A stretch of DNA of 20,151 nt from a virus. The notes below the pieces were generated by a model. It did no database searches. It saw only the letters and a list, made by a program, of their open reading frames with translations, and was not told the DNA's origin. A program made the position numbers and the translations under genes. Below are positions 1-6,693 of this stretch, one piece after another. Position 1 is the first letter of the stretch. Each line of letters begins with the position of its first letter. Where the stretch lies: positions 1-20,151 of IMG/VR virus record IMGVR_UViG_3300005515_000067, one strand, 5' to 3'.

Positions 1-33
1 CATCCAAGTTCAGTAACCGCTTTTGATTCCTTC

Positions 34-60
34 AAAGCCCGCCAAGTGCGGGCTTTTTTG
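34..60 (+). terminator. Rho-independent terminator
   Basis: A 9-bp perfect stem (AAAGCCCGC at 34-42 with GCGGGCTTT at 48-56) encloses a 5-base loop and runs into a T-tract at 54-59. This is a typical intrinsic terminator for rightward transcripts entering from the left edge. It would insulate the early promoter that follows from upstream readthrough. Read leftward, the flanking A/T sequence is weaker, so leftward function is less likely. Confidence 0.85.
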
Positions 61-85
61 CGCCCCGCGTCCGGACCCGGGGCGC
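60..85. repeat. GC-rich inverted repeat
   Basis: GCGCCCCG at 60-67 pairs with CGGGGCGC at 78-85 around a 10-base loop. It follows the terminator directly but has no T-tract of its own. It may reinforce termination or be a protein site; the sequence does not decide. Confidence 0.5.
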
Positions 86-104
86 GTCCATGCGTAAAAA
101 TATA

Positions 105-137
105 AGCAATGCTCTTGACTAAGAAAAAAGCATAGCT
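105..137. promoter_or_regulatory. Candidate operator: inverted repeat over the early promoter
   Basis: AGCAATGCT (105-113) and AGCATAGCT (129-137) are inverted copies matching at 8 of 9 positions. Their centres lie 24 bp apart, a little over two helical turns. They flank the -35 element and fill the spacer of the promoter at 115-143. A dimeric repressor bound here would block RNA polymerase. No repressor gene is in the window; it would be expected to the left. The binding protein is inferred, not seen. Confidence 0.5.
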
Positions 138-143
138 AATAAT
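115..143 (+). promoter_or_regulatory. Early-operon sigma70-type promoter
   Basis: TTGACT (115-120) is followed by a 17-base spacer and AATAAT (138-143), or TAATAA (137-142) with a 16-base spacer. The surrounding DNA is A/T rich in an otherwise GC-rich window. The predicted start near 150 leaves a short leader before the first gene at 188. It is the only clear rightward promoter before the operon of small genes, recT and exonuclease, so it is the best candidate for the main early promoter. Confidence 0.7.
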
Positions 144-187
144 GTCTCCATCGCAACCGAGCCCAGCAGGGCAGATGGAGACCCCGA

Positions 188-349
188 ATGTACGCACACA
201 TCTACCGCGCGGCTGGCAAAAAGGCCCGCCTGATCATCAGTACCGGCCCGTCGATTTCCGAGGGCATCGTGTCCGAGCAGCTGTTCGACAGCAAGGCTGA
301 GGCCAAGGCAGCGGCGAAGGCTGCCGGCGCTAAAGCCTGGAACTTTTGA
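188..349 (+). CDS. Small unknown early phage protein, 53 aa
   Basis: First gene after the early promoter, encoding 53 residues from ATG 188 with GGAG about seven bases upstream. The product has a short basic N-terminal part (YRAAGKKARLII) and an alanine/lysine-rich, probably helical C-terminal half. No family is recognised. The start and reading frame are supported by the ribosome binding site and by the next gene beginning 15 bp after its stop. Length and position suit the small accessory proteins that phages make first after infection, but no function can be given. Confidence 0.6.
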   Translation: MYAHIYRAAGKKARLIISTGPSISEGIVSEQLFDSKAEAKAAAKAAGAKAWNF

Positions 350-364
350 GTCCGGGAGAGCACG

Positions 365-523
365 ATGAGCAAGCACACCCCCGGCGCCTGGCAGATCAAG
401 AAGTCGTACAACGGCTACGTCATCACCCGCACCTGGTCGAGCGGCTTCTACCAGCGCATGAGCACGCCGCACCTGCGCACCGAAGTTGAAGCGCAAACCT
501 TCCTGGCCGCTGCGGAGGCCTGA
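365..523 (+). CDS. Small phage protein with HTPGxW N-terminus, 52 aa
   Basis: 52 residues from ATG 365, with a purine-rich GGGAG upstream. It opens with SKHTPGAW, resembling the HTPGPW-type start of a widespread group of small phage proteins of unknown role. The rest has several aromatic residues and an alanine-rich end. The stop at 521-523 is one base before the next ATG (525), indicating translational coupling. The family resemblance is from memory; no biochemical function is known to me. Confidence 0.65.
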   Translation: MSKHTPGAWQIKKSYNGYVITRTWSSGFYQRMSTPHLRTEVEAQTFLAAAEA

Positions 524-524
524 C

Positions 525-872
525 ATGAACGCCCGCATGTCCCCCGAAGAGGCCCGCGACGCTGCCATCGCCGAGCGCACCGCCAAGAACGCAGACCACA
601 CGAAGGCGCTGATTGCAGCTGGCGACCTGACCACGATCCGCGAAGTCGGCGACTGCGTTACCGACTACCTCGCGTTTGCCTACGACGATCTGAACAAGCT
701 CGTGACCGGCGAACTCACCTTCGTCCAAATCCGCGACAAGGTGATCGAGAACGACGCGGAAGTCGCAGCGATCAAGCAGATCGAGCGCATGGAGCAGGTG
801 CGCAAGGAGCAGGAGCGGTGGGCTCGTATCGAGCGCCGCGCGTGGGATCGCCAGTACGGGGTGCTGATGTGA
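525..872 (+). CDS. Unknown early phage protein, 115 aa, helical
   Basis: 115 residues from ATG 525, chosen over the upstream TTG at 486 because 525 sits one base after the preceding stop. The protein is charged and probably almost entirely alpha-helical, with a basic, tryptophan-containing C-terminal segment (residues ~85-115: ERMEQVRKEQERWARIERR). No membrane segment, signal peptide or metal-binding motif is visible, and no family is recognised. The following gene begins with GTG overlapping this stop codon. Confidence 0.65.
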   Translation: MNARMSPEEARDAAIAERTAKNADHTKALIAAGDLTTIREVGDCVTDYLAFAYDDLNKLVTGELTFVQIRDKVIENDAEVAAIKQIERMEQVRKEQERWARIERRAWDRQYGVLM

Positions 873-1063
873 GCACGCAGACCACTTCCATGCGCCTGGA
901 AGGCCTCAAGAAGATCGTGCAGGCCGCTCGCGACGTCAAGCACCGCTACCCGGGACTTTACGTCGACGGCATCAACGCGGGCTTGGACATCGCCCTGCGC
1001 GCCATCGACATGGAACTGACCCTGTCCCGCGATAACGAAGCAGCGACGGCACCACACCAATAA
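869..1063 (+). CDS. Small unknown phage protein, 64 aa
   Basis: 64 residues starting at GTG 869, which overlaps the previous gene's stop in a GTGA junction. The frame stays open further upstream, but that would need a long overlap, so the GTG is preferred. The product looks helical and soluble, with a central YVDGINAGLDIALRAIDMEL stretch. Not recognised. The 40-bp gap to the next gene contains a good ribosome binding site for that gene. Confidence 0.6.
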   Translation: MSTQTTSMRLEGLKKIVQAARDVKHRYPGLYVDGINAGLDIALRAIDMELTLSRDNEAATAPHQ

Positions 1064-1103
1064 ACCAACCGCCGGCGGCGCCGGCCAGAACGAGGAGCAG
1101 AAG

Positions 1104-1394
1104 ATGGACCTGAAGAAGACCGGCGGGCAAGCGTTCCCGACCAGCGACGGGCAGTCGGCGCACGCTATCGCGGTAGGCGCAATCAGCGGCATCGAGGATC
1201 CGGCCGAGCGCGACCGCGTGTACACCGAGGTGCGTGGCCAAGCCATGCAGGGCATGACACTGCGCGACTACTTCGCGGCGAAGGCGATGCAGGGCATTTG
1301 CGCCCATGGCGATACGTGGGGCTGCGATATTCCCGAGATCGCGGCGAAGGCATACAAGATGGCCGACGCCATGCTTGCGGAGCGTGCCAAGTGA
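1104..1394 (+). CDS. Conserved phage protein with TLRDYFAAKAMQ motif, 96 aa
   Basis: 96 residues from ATG 1104 with AGGAG upstream. It contains an N-terminal GGQAFP segment, a central GMTLRDYFAAKAMQGI motif (residues ~50-65) and a C-terminal KAYKMADAMLAERAK helix. This three-part pattern is familiar from many short proteobacterial phage early proteins, but no function has been assigned as far as I know. Its stop overlaps the GTG of the next gene. Confidence 0.75.
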   Translation: MDLKKTGGQAFPTSDGQSAHAIAVGAISGIEDPAERDRVYTEVRGQAMQGMTLRDYFAAKAMQGICAHGDTWGCDIPEIAAKAYKMADAMLAERAK

Positions 1395-1777
1395 GCCGCG
1401 AACTGTCGGACATCCGCGTCGCGCTGGCCGACGCAAGGGCCGCTGCCGAATGGATGCGGGATCGTTCCACGCACTGGAGTGGGCGCGAGGCAGCGGATCG
1501 GTATCTGCAATCGATCAAGGCCGGAGCCGACGCCTGCGAAAAGCTGAGCCGCGACCTGCGCGACGGCCGCAGGCACCTCGACGTGCCTGACGATGTGCGC
1601 GAGCGCGGCCCGGTCGCCGCGAACCTGGAGAAGGCCGACGAGGGCTGCCGCCTGTGCGACACCTGCGAAGGCGTCGGCGTGACGATGATCGCCACGTGCG
1701 AGGCCGGCTACCACGTCGAGAAGGACGTGGCCTGCCCGGACTGCAAAGGCGAAGGCCAGGTCGAGGTGAAATCGTGA
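1391..1777 (+). CDS. Phage protein with DnaJ-like zinc-finger motifs, 128 aa
   Basis: 128 residues from GTG 1391 (GTGA overlap with the previous stop). Residues 1-80 are helical and charged. The C-terminus holds two CxxCxGxG-type motifs, C89-x2-C92-EGVG and C115-x2-C118-KGEG, with further cysteines at 86 and 103. In DnaJ chaperones four such repeats bind two zinc ions; here two repeats could build one zinc site. No J-domain (HPD motif) is present, so it is not a co-chaperone itself. Related short zinc-finger proteins occur among phage early genes. The zinc binding is an inference from spacing. Confidence 0.7.
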   Translation: MSRELSDIRVALADARAAAEWMRDRSTHWSGREAADRYLQSIKAGADACEKLSRDLRDGRRHLDVPDDVRERGPVAANLEKADEGCRLCDTCEGVGVTMIATCEAGYHVEKDVACPDCKGEGQVEVKS

Positions 1778-1980
1778 TCGCCGCCCGCATCGCGCGCCGC
1801 CTGGTGCGCAAGGCCATCAAGCCGGCCGCGCTGTGGCTGACCGACCGCGCGCTGACCGCGTCCGCCGGCGAAGCCGCCCGCCTGCTCCAGATGCGCGAGG
1901 ACCTCGTCAGCCTCGTGCGCACCGAACGAATCCGCGAAGTGCGCCTGATGGCGCGCCGCAAGCAAATCAGCACCTGGTAA
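1774..1980 (+). CDS. Small basic unknown protein, 68 aa
   Basis: 68 residues from GTG 1774, again a GTGA overlap with the preceding stop. The protein is strongly basic (many Arg, clusters such as RIARRLVRKAIK and RLMARRKQ) and probably helical throughout. A role binding nucleic acid is possible from charge alone, but no recognised motif supports it. A 20-bp gap containing GAGGA separates it from the next gene. Confidence 0.55.
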   Translation: MIAARIARRLVRKAIKPAALWLTDRALTASAGEAARLLQMREDLVSLVRTERIREVRLMARRKQISTW

Positions 1981-2000
1981 CCCACCAACCCGAGGAACCC

Positions 2001-2105
2001 ATGATCCGCCACATCTTCAACCAGTACCGCCTGTACCTGCGCGCCGGCTTCCAGCCGCGCCAGGCCGTCGCCCGTGCCGTGAGCAGCTATTTGCTGGGGT
2101 TCTAG
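2001..2105 (+). CDS. Very small phage protein, 34 aa
   Basis: 34 residues from ATG 2001, with GAGGA seven bases upstream. The sequence contains YRLYLRAGFQPRQAVARA, a pattern seen in tiny phage early proteins with aromatic and basic residues. There is no clear membrane segment. The next gene starts two bases after the stop, so it is embedded tightly in the operon, which supports it being translated. Function unknown. Confidence 0.55.
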   Translation: MIRHIFNQYRLYLRAGFQPRQAVARAVSSYLLGF

Positions 2106-2107
2106 CC

Positions 2108-2548
2108 ATGAAGACCTGCTTCAAGTGCCGCCGCGAGCTGCCGCTGACCGAGTTCTATCGGCACAAGCGGATGGCTGACGGCCACCTGGGGAAGTGCAAG
2201 GAATGCACGCGCGCCGACGTCGCCGCATATCGCAACGCAAACCCGGAGGCGACCGCGGCGAGGAAGTCTGCGTACAGCAAGACAGCGGCCGGCAAAGCTG
2301 TTCTACGCCGTACGTACTTGAAGCGTCGAGGGACGCACCCCGAGCAGTTCGCGGCGAACACCATCGTCAGCAACGCCATCAAGTTGGGGAGGCTGATCCC
2401 GCAGCCCTGTTTCATCTGCGGCGCCCAGAGAGCCGAAGCACATCACGCCGATTACTCGCTGCCGCTCGCCGTGACCTGGCTGTGCAAGAAACATCACGTT
2501 GAAACCCACCAGCTGGCGAAACAGCTGAAACGAAAGGAAGCCCAATGA
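2108..2548 (+). CDS. HNH-like zinc-binding phage protein, 146 aa
   Basis: 146 residues with two metal-binding parts. The N-terminus has C4-x2-C7 and C30-x2-C33, a zinc-finger arrangement. The C-terminus has C101-x2-C104, a His pair at 112-113 within AHHADYS, then WLC (126) and HH (129-130) with H134, the pattern of HNH/treble-clef proteins common in phages next to recombination genes. A basic helical linker joins them. It may be a nuclease or only a DNA-binding zinc protein; the catalytic Asn is not obvious. Its stop overlaps the recT start in an ATGA junction, suggesting coupled expression with the recombination genes. Confidence 0.75.
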   Translation: MKTCFKCRRELPLTEFYRHKRMADGHLGKCKECTRADVAAYRNANPEATAARKSAYSKTAAGKAVLRRTYLKRRGTHPEQFAANTIVSNAIKLGRLIPQPCFICGAQRAEAHHADYSLPLAVTWLCKKHHVETHQLAKQLKRKEAQ

Positions 2549-3549
2549 GTAACGCCCTCGCCATCATCACCGGCGCCATCCAGGAAGCGCGCGACGATTT
2601 CTCGCGCGTCCTCGTCGACCGCAGCATCAGCTTCGAGCGCGAAAGCGGCTTCGCGATCCAGATCCTGCAGAACAACGACTACGCGATGAAGGTCGCGATG
2701 GGCGCCAAGCCGTCGCTGATCGCGGCCGTGACCAACATCGCCGCCATCGGCATCAGCCTGAACCCGGCGCGCAAGCAGGCCTACCTGGTGCCGCGTGGCG
2801 GCAAGATCTGCCTCGACATCAGCTATATCGGCCTGCTGGACATCGCTGTCGCCTCGGGATCGATCCTGTGGGGCCAGGCCGAGCTGGTGCGCGAGAACGA
2901 CGCGTTCCGCAAGGTGGGCATGGACAAGCAGCCTGTGCACGACTTCGAGCCGTTCGGGAAGAACCGCGGCGAGATCGTTGGCGCGTACGTGGTCGTGAAG
3001 CTGCACAACGGCGATTACCTGACCACGATCATGGACATCGACGACATCTACAGCATCCGCGACCGCTCGGAATCGTGGAAGCGCAACGGCGGCGGCCCGT
3101 GGAAAACCGACGAGGGCGAGATGATCAAGAAGACAGTCATCCGCCGCGCGTACAAGCTCTGGCCGAAGACTGAGCGCCTGGACAACGCCATGGACCAGCT
3201 CAGCCAGAACGGCGAGCGCATGGTCGACCTGAACGAGCGGCCGGCCGACTGGATCGACGTCGCGCCGATGATCGCCGACGCGATCGCCACGCGCACGGAC
3301 GCCGACGCCCTGAAGTACTGGCGCGAGAACAACGGCAAGCTGGCGCGCCAGCCGCAGGACCACAAGAAGCTCAAGGACGCGATCGCCAGCCACCGTCAAG
3401 CGCTGCGTGATGCCGCCGACGCCGCGCGCACGATCGACATGGAGCCGCCGCGCGCGCCGCAGCCGTCGCCGCCGGCAGCCGCCGACATGCCGCCGCCGCT
3501 GTCCGATGAGGACGCCGATTTCCAACGTAGCCTGGGAGCACAACCATGA
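2545..3549 (+). CDS. recT: RecT-family single-strand annealing protein
   Basis: 334 residues. The central region (about 40-230) matches the RecT family: NPARKQAYLVPRGGKICLDISYIG, later EIVGAYVVVKLHNGDY and the GPWKTDEGEMIKKTVIRRAYK segment. RecT proteins coat single-stranded DNA and anneal complementary strands, working with a 5'-3' exonuclease in phage recombination and repair of replicating DNA. The exonuclease gene follows with a 4-bp ATGA overlap, so this is a classical two-gene recombination module. The protein is longer than E. coli RecT (269 aa) because of a C-terminal tail rich in Pro and Ala (residues ~300-325), probably disordered. Confidence 0.93.
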   Translation: MSNALAIITGAIQEARDDFSRVLVDRSISFERESGFAIQILQNNDYAMKVAMGAKPSLIAAVTNIAAIGISLNPARKQAYLVPRGGKICLDISYIGLLDIAVASGSILWGQAELVRENDAFRKVGMDKQPVHDFEPFGKNRGEIVGAYVVVKLHNGDYLTTIMDIDDIYSIRDRSESWKRNGGGPWKTDEGEMIKKTVIRRAYKLWPKTERLDNAMDQLSQNGERMVDLNERPADWIDVAPMIADAIATRTDADALKYWRENNGKLARQPQDHKKLKDAIASHRQALRDAADAARTIDMEPPRAPQPSPPAAADMPPPLSDEDADFQRSLGAQP

Positions 3550-4604
3550 AGTTCATCGAATGCCCGCAGGGCAGCGCCGAATGGCTCGCCGCGCGAAGCG
3601 GCAAGATCACCGCCTCGTGCTTCGCCGACGCCATCAGCGTCTGCCAAAAAAAGTCTGCTTCGCGTGATTCGGGAGACCCGACGGCGGTAGCTGAGCGCTA
3701 CGCCGCCGATCTGGCGATCGAGCGCATCAGCGGCCAGCCGCACGGCGAGCCGCCGAAAGCGTGGGTGCTCGAGCGCGGCCACGAGATGGAGGCGCATGCG
3801 CGCCGTATCTACGAGGGCCGCACTGGAGCTTTCGTCACCGAGGCCGGCATCTGCGTGACCGACGACGGCGCCTTCGGCTACAGCACCGACGGTCTGGTCG
3901 ACGACGACGGCCTCATCGAAATCAAAGCGCCGATCGACAGCACGAAGATTCTGGCGATGTGGCAGTCCGGTGACACGAGCGAATACGACCACCAGATGCA
4001 GGGCGGCATGTGGATCACGGGCCGGAAGTGGTGCGACTTCATCATGTACGTGCCGGACTTGGCCGCCGTCGGGAAGGACCTGTTCGTGAAGCGCATCTTC
4101 CGTGACGACGCGTTCATCGACGACATGGCCGCGCGCCTCGTGAAGTTCGACAGCATGGTGCAGTTGTTCGAGGGCGTGCTGCGCGCACCGGTAGATGATG
4201 CCGTCGACGCCGAGTTCGACCCCGACTTCCAGGAAGTGTCCGCCGCGCCGGCGCCCGCCGAGCTCGTGCAGGCCGCGGCCGCGCCCGAGATGCACCCGGT
4301 GCACCAGGTCTTGGTCGACGCGCTGGAACGGCGGCGCGAGGCTCAGCCAGCAATGGCGGCGACGGTGACGGACATTGATGTCGCGCGTGTACCGGCAGCG
4401 GACGACGAAGCCATGTTGCGACTTGGCCAGATCAACGAGCGCCTGGCGCCGATCACGCTGACCGCCGACGGCCTCGCGCGCCTGGGCTTCGCGCACGCGA
4501 TGACGGACAAGTCCGCGAAGTTGTATCGCGAGTCGGACTTCCTGCGGATCTGCGCCGCGCTGCAGCGGCACATCAGCGCCGTGGCCCAGCCAAAGGCCGC
4601 GTAA
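3546..4604 (+). CDS. YqaJ/lambda-type recombination exonuclease with C-terminal fusion
   Basis: 352 residues. Residues 1-215 form a YqaJ/lambda exonuclease nuclease domain: an N-terminal QGSAEWLAARSGKITAS segment, catalytic D115, E125 and K127 (D-x9-E-x-K, the spacing of lambda Exo D119/E129/K131) and the downstream YDHQMQGGMW motif. The enzyme digests one strand from double-strand ends so that RecT can load on the other. Residues ~215-287 form a low-complexity linker, and ~288-346 a separate module (LRLGQINERLAPITLTADG, then DKSAKLYR and CAALQRHI). I recall that module as a stand-alone phage protein, so this looks like a gene fusion. Confidence 0.9.
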   Translation: MKFIECPQGSAEWLAARSGKITASCFADAISVCQKKSASRDSGDPTAVAERYAADLAIERISGQPHGEPPKAWVLERGHEMEAHARRIYEGRTGAFVTEAGICVTDDGAFGYSTDGLVDDDGLIEIKAPIDSTKILAMWQSGDTSEYDHQMQGGMWITGRKWCDFIMYVPDLAAVGKDLFVKRIFRDDAFIDDMAARLVKFDSMVQLFEGVLRAPVDDAVDAEFDPDFQEVSAAPAPAELVQAAAAPEMHPVHQVLVDALERRREAQPAMAATVTDIDVARVPAADDEAMLRLGQINERLAPITLTADGLARLGFAHAMTDKSAKLYRESDFLRICAALQRHISAVAQPKAA

Positions 4605-4620
4605 CTCGAAAGGACACAAC

Positions 4621-5031
4621 ATGCTCTTCAACCACATTCAAGGCCAGCGCGAGCTCACTCAGCAGCAGGCGATCACCAAATACTGGGGCGGTGAAATTGA
4701 ATCGGTACCGCACCCGAAATATCGCTACGGTTGCGAAGTCCATCCGAACGGCTGGACCGAGATCACCCAGGAGGAGTTCGCGCAATCGAACTTCTTCCGC
4801 TACACCCCGCTGGCTGCTGGCTGGTCTCGCACCTTGGCTGGAGACGCCTTTTTGTACTTCATGCACGACGACACCGGCTTCGCCCTGATTGGCGACTACT
4901 GGGAAAAGAAGATCAGCATCTTCAAGTTCGGCTGCCAGCACGAGTCTACGAGCGAAGAAGTCGGCCGCTGCCTGACGAAGTACACGTGCAAAAAGTGCGG
5001 CTTCGTCCAAACCATCGATTCGTCGGATTGA
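4621..5031 (+). CDS. Unknown phage protein with C-terminal zinc ribbon, 136 aa
   Basis: 136 residues from ATG 4621 with AAAGGA upstream. The body is rich in aromatic residues and looks like a mixed alpha/beta fold. The C-terminus carries C105-x-H107, C117 and C123-x2-C126-G, consistent with a small zinc ribbon. No family is recognised. It follows the exonuclease by 16 bp. Codon use is slightly more A+T rich than in its neighbours, which may indicate separate acquisition. Confidence 0.65.
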   Translation: MLFNHIQGQRELTQQQAITKYWGGEIESVPHPKYRYGCEVHPNGWTEITQEEFAQSNFFRYTPLAAGWSRTLAGDAFLYFMHDDTGFALIGDYWEKKISIFKFGCQHESTSEEVGRCLTKYTCKKCGFVQTIDSSD

Positions 5032-5033
5032 TC

Positions 5034-5267
5034 ATGGCCGGCCAGCGCCCGTGCCTGTGGACGGTCCTGCACTGCCGCGAGCAGGACTTCCAGCGGTTCC
5101 TCGGCGTCGACAGCAACGAGGCCGCCGCCGAGCGCGTGCGCGAGCTGTGCGAAGTCAGCTCGCGCGCCGAGCTGGACCGCGACGCGGCCGCGCAGGCGCG
5201 CTGGGATGAGCGGATCCGCCGCGCGTACCTCAACTATCAAAAGCAGCACCCCACCAACCACCAATAG
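5034..5267 (+). CDS. Small conserved phage protein, 77 aa
   Basis: 77 residues from ATG 5034, two bases after the previous stop. The sequence is charged and helical, with the segment AAERVRELCEVSSRAELDRD (residues ~31-50), a pattern I associate with short phage proteins near recombination genes. An upstream in-frame extension would overlap the preceding gene extensively, so the ATG is preferred. Function unknown. Confidence 0.6.
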   Translation: MAGQRPCLWTVLHCREQDFQRFLGVDSNEAAAERVRELCEVSSRAELDRDAAAQARWDERIRRAYLNYQKQHPTNHQ

Positions 5268-5282
5268 GACCAGGAGATGTAA

Positions 5283-5810
5283 ATGTTCGAACTCGAAAAG
5301 CAGCAGGTCAAACTCGTGAAAGTGTCTACGCCGATGGAAAACCACGGCAAGGACTACAAGCTGGCGTGCGTCCTCACGATCGAGGCGACGGTGCCGAATA
5401 AGCATCTGATGAATTTCGCCCCGGGTCTGCGCGATGCCCTCTATCGCATGGCCGACCAGAACAACGACGACGGCGACCTGCTGGCCGACCCGGAGCAGCC
5501 GACGGTGCTGCGCTTCCCGAAGATGTCCCCGTTCGACTGGGAATGGGAAGGCACGGGCTATACCGCCGTTGTGGACTATGGCCTGGGCGGCGAGAGCGAC
5601 ATCGTCCTGGGCGACGCCGAAGTCGGAAGCTTCAGCATCACCCCCATGGAAGGCGGTAGCGTGGTCGTCAAGTGCAACATTTCGGCACACCCGGAGGAGG
5701 AGCATGTCGGCAAGCTGTGCGCGAAGCAGAAACAGAACATCGACCTGACGCTGACGCCTCCGCCGCCGGCTGACGTGTACGACCTCTTCAACGAAGAGAA
5801 GGCGGCCTGA
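5283..5810 (+). CDS. Conserved recT-neighbour phage protein, 175 aa
   Basis: 175 residues from ATG 5283 with AGGAG upstream. It begins FELEKQQVKLVKV and has a beta-rich body with ALRFPK-like (here VLRFPKM), SFSITPMEGGSVVVKCN and LTLTPPPP segments. This is a recognisable protein commonly encoded beside recT/exonuclease genes in proteobacterial phages, but I know of no demonstrated function. Its constant company with the recombination module makes a DNA-metabolism role possible; that is inference by neighbourhood only. A start-stop ATGTAA lies directly before its ATG. Confidence 0.7.
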   Translation: MFELEKQQVKLVKVSTPMENHGKDYKLACVLTIEATVPNKHLMNFAPGLRDALYRMADQNNDDGDLLADPEQPTVLRFPKMSPFDWEWEGTGYTAVVDYGLGGESDIVLGDAEVGSFSITPMEGGSVVVKCNISAHPEEEHVGKLCAKQKQNIDLTLTPPPPADVYDLFNEEKAA

Positions 5811-5811
5811 C

Positions 5812-6693
5812 GTGAGCGCCGCACTGAAAATCATGCCGATCGAGCAGTGCGGCGCCGTGGGCAAATGCATGGCGTCACCGCAAAGCTACGAGTCGCACAT
5901 GAGCAGCTACAGCTACCGGAAACCCGCACCCGATCGCGTTGCCGCCCATGCTTTGGCCGAACTGGAGAGGGCGCGCGCCGTCGACGTGGCCACGCATGAA
6001 CGGAACGTGCCGGCGCTGGCCAACAACCAGGCGGTGCGCGAGCACGTCGAAGCTGTGATGGCTGAGATCGGCATGCCTCGCAGCTTCACTCAACGCGACA
6101 CGAACTCGCGAGCCCGCCGCCCGAAGACCTTCAGCAGCTCCGCCGGATTCCTGTCCGATCTCGTGCGCGAATGCAAAACGGATGATGGCTTTGCAGCTGC
6201 TACTCGCACCTACGAGGAATTGTCGAAGCGCTACCGCGAATTCGAGGCGGCAGCGAAGCAGCAGGCCGAGCGGGACAAGGTGGCTGCCGAGCGCGCGGAG
6301 GCCGAGAGGATCGCCAAGCGCCGGGCCGACCTGGAGCTGGTCACAATTATCCAGCGCTATGGTCTGCCCATCGAATCTGAATGGCACGACGTGCTGGAAG
6401 CCCTGCGCGGGCGCGACCAGCGGCTCGACCTGGCTGTCGCCATGGAGGACGTGCGCGGCGACTGGAATGATGGATGCGGCGCCGTTGAATACGCGCTGAG
6501 CCGGTTCACGATTCGCGACAACGAGGACAAGGACATCGCCAACGACGTTCTGGGGTGCACGCGCGACTTCGAAGACGGCCGGGTGTTCCGTGATACGACT
6601 TGGTCGTACAGCGCCTTGTATGCGTCCGTCGCCGATAGGCAGCTCGCGGCAGACGTACAGACGGCCAGAAGCCATGCGAGGAACGAATCGTGA
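5812..6693 (+). CDS. Unknown phage protein with coiled coil, 293 aa
   Basis: 293 residues starting at GTG 5812, one base after the previous stop. Residues ~130-178 are a charged Ala/Glu/Arg/Lys-rich coiled coil (YREFEAAAKQQAERDKVAAE...), followed by a globular C-terminal region with several Trp and Asp. The N-terminal ~100 residues are polar and may be partly disordered. No domain is recognised and no catalytic motif stands out. Its stop overlaps the GTG of the next gene (GTGA), suggesting coupling. Confidence 0.65.
   Translation: MSAALKIMPIEQCGAVGKCMASPQSYESHMSSYSYRKPAPDRVAAHALAELERARAVDVATHERNVPALANNQAVREHVEAVMAEIGMPRSFTQRDTNSRARRPKTFSSSAGFLSDLVRECKTDDGFAAATRTYEELSKRYREFEAAAKQQAERDKVAAERAEAERIAKRRADLELVTIIQRYGLPIESEWHDVLEALRGRDQRLDLAVAMEDVRGDWNDGCGAVEYALSRFTIRDNEDKDIANDVLGCTRDFEDGRVFRDTTWSYSALYASVADRQLAADVQTARSHARNES

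Noticed and set aside
1-187. Divergent repressor gene start at the left edge
   Set aside because: No leftward coding frame with phage-repressor features is visible; only a terminator, inverted repeat and promoter are seen.
486-524. TTG start at 486 for the 115-aa protein
   Set aside because: It would overlap the preceding gene by 38 bp; ATG 525 lies directly after the previous stop.
2494-3543. 349-codon leftward frame opposite recT
   Set aside because: Shadow of recT; composition and lack of ribosome site argue against coding.
3396-4637. 413-codon leftward frame opposite the exonuclease
   Set aside because: The plus strand encodes a YqaJ nuclease with intact catalytic residues; the leftward product has shadow-like composition and no start signals.
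5277-5285. ATGTAA start-stop before the 5283 gene as a regulatory mini-ORF
   Set aside because: The ribosome site is too close to the first ATG to use it, so ATGTAA probably just fills the spacer.
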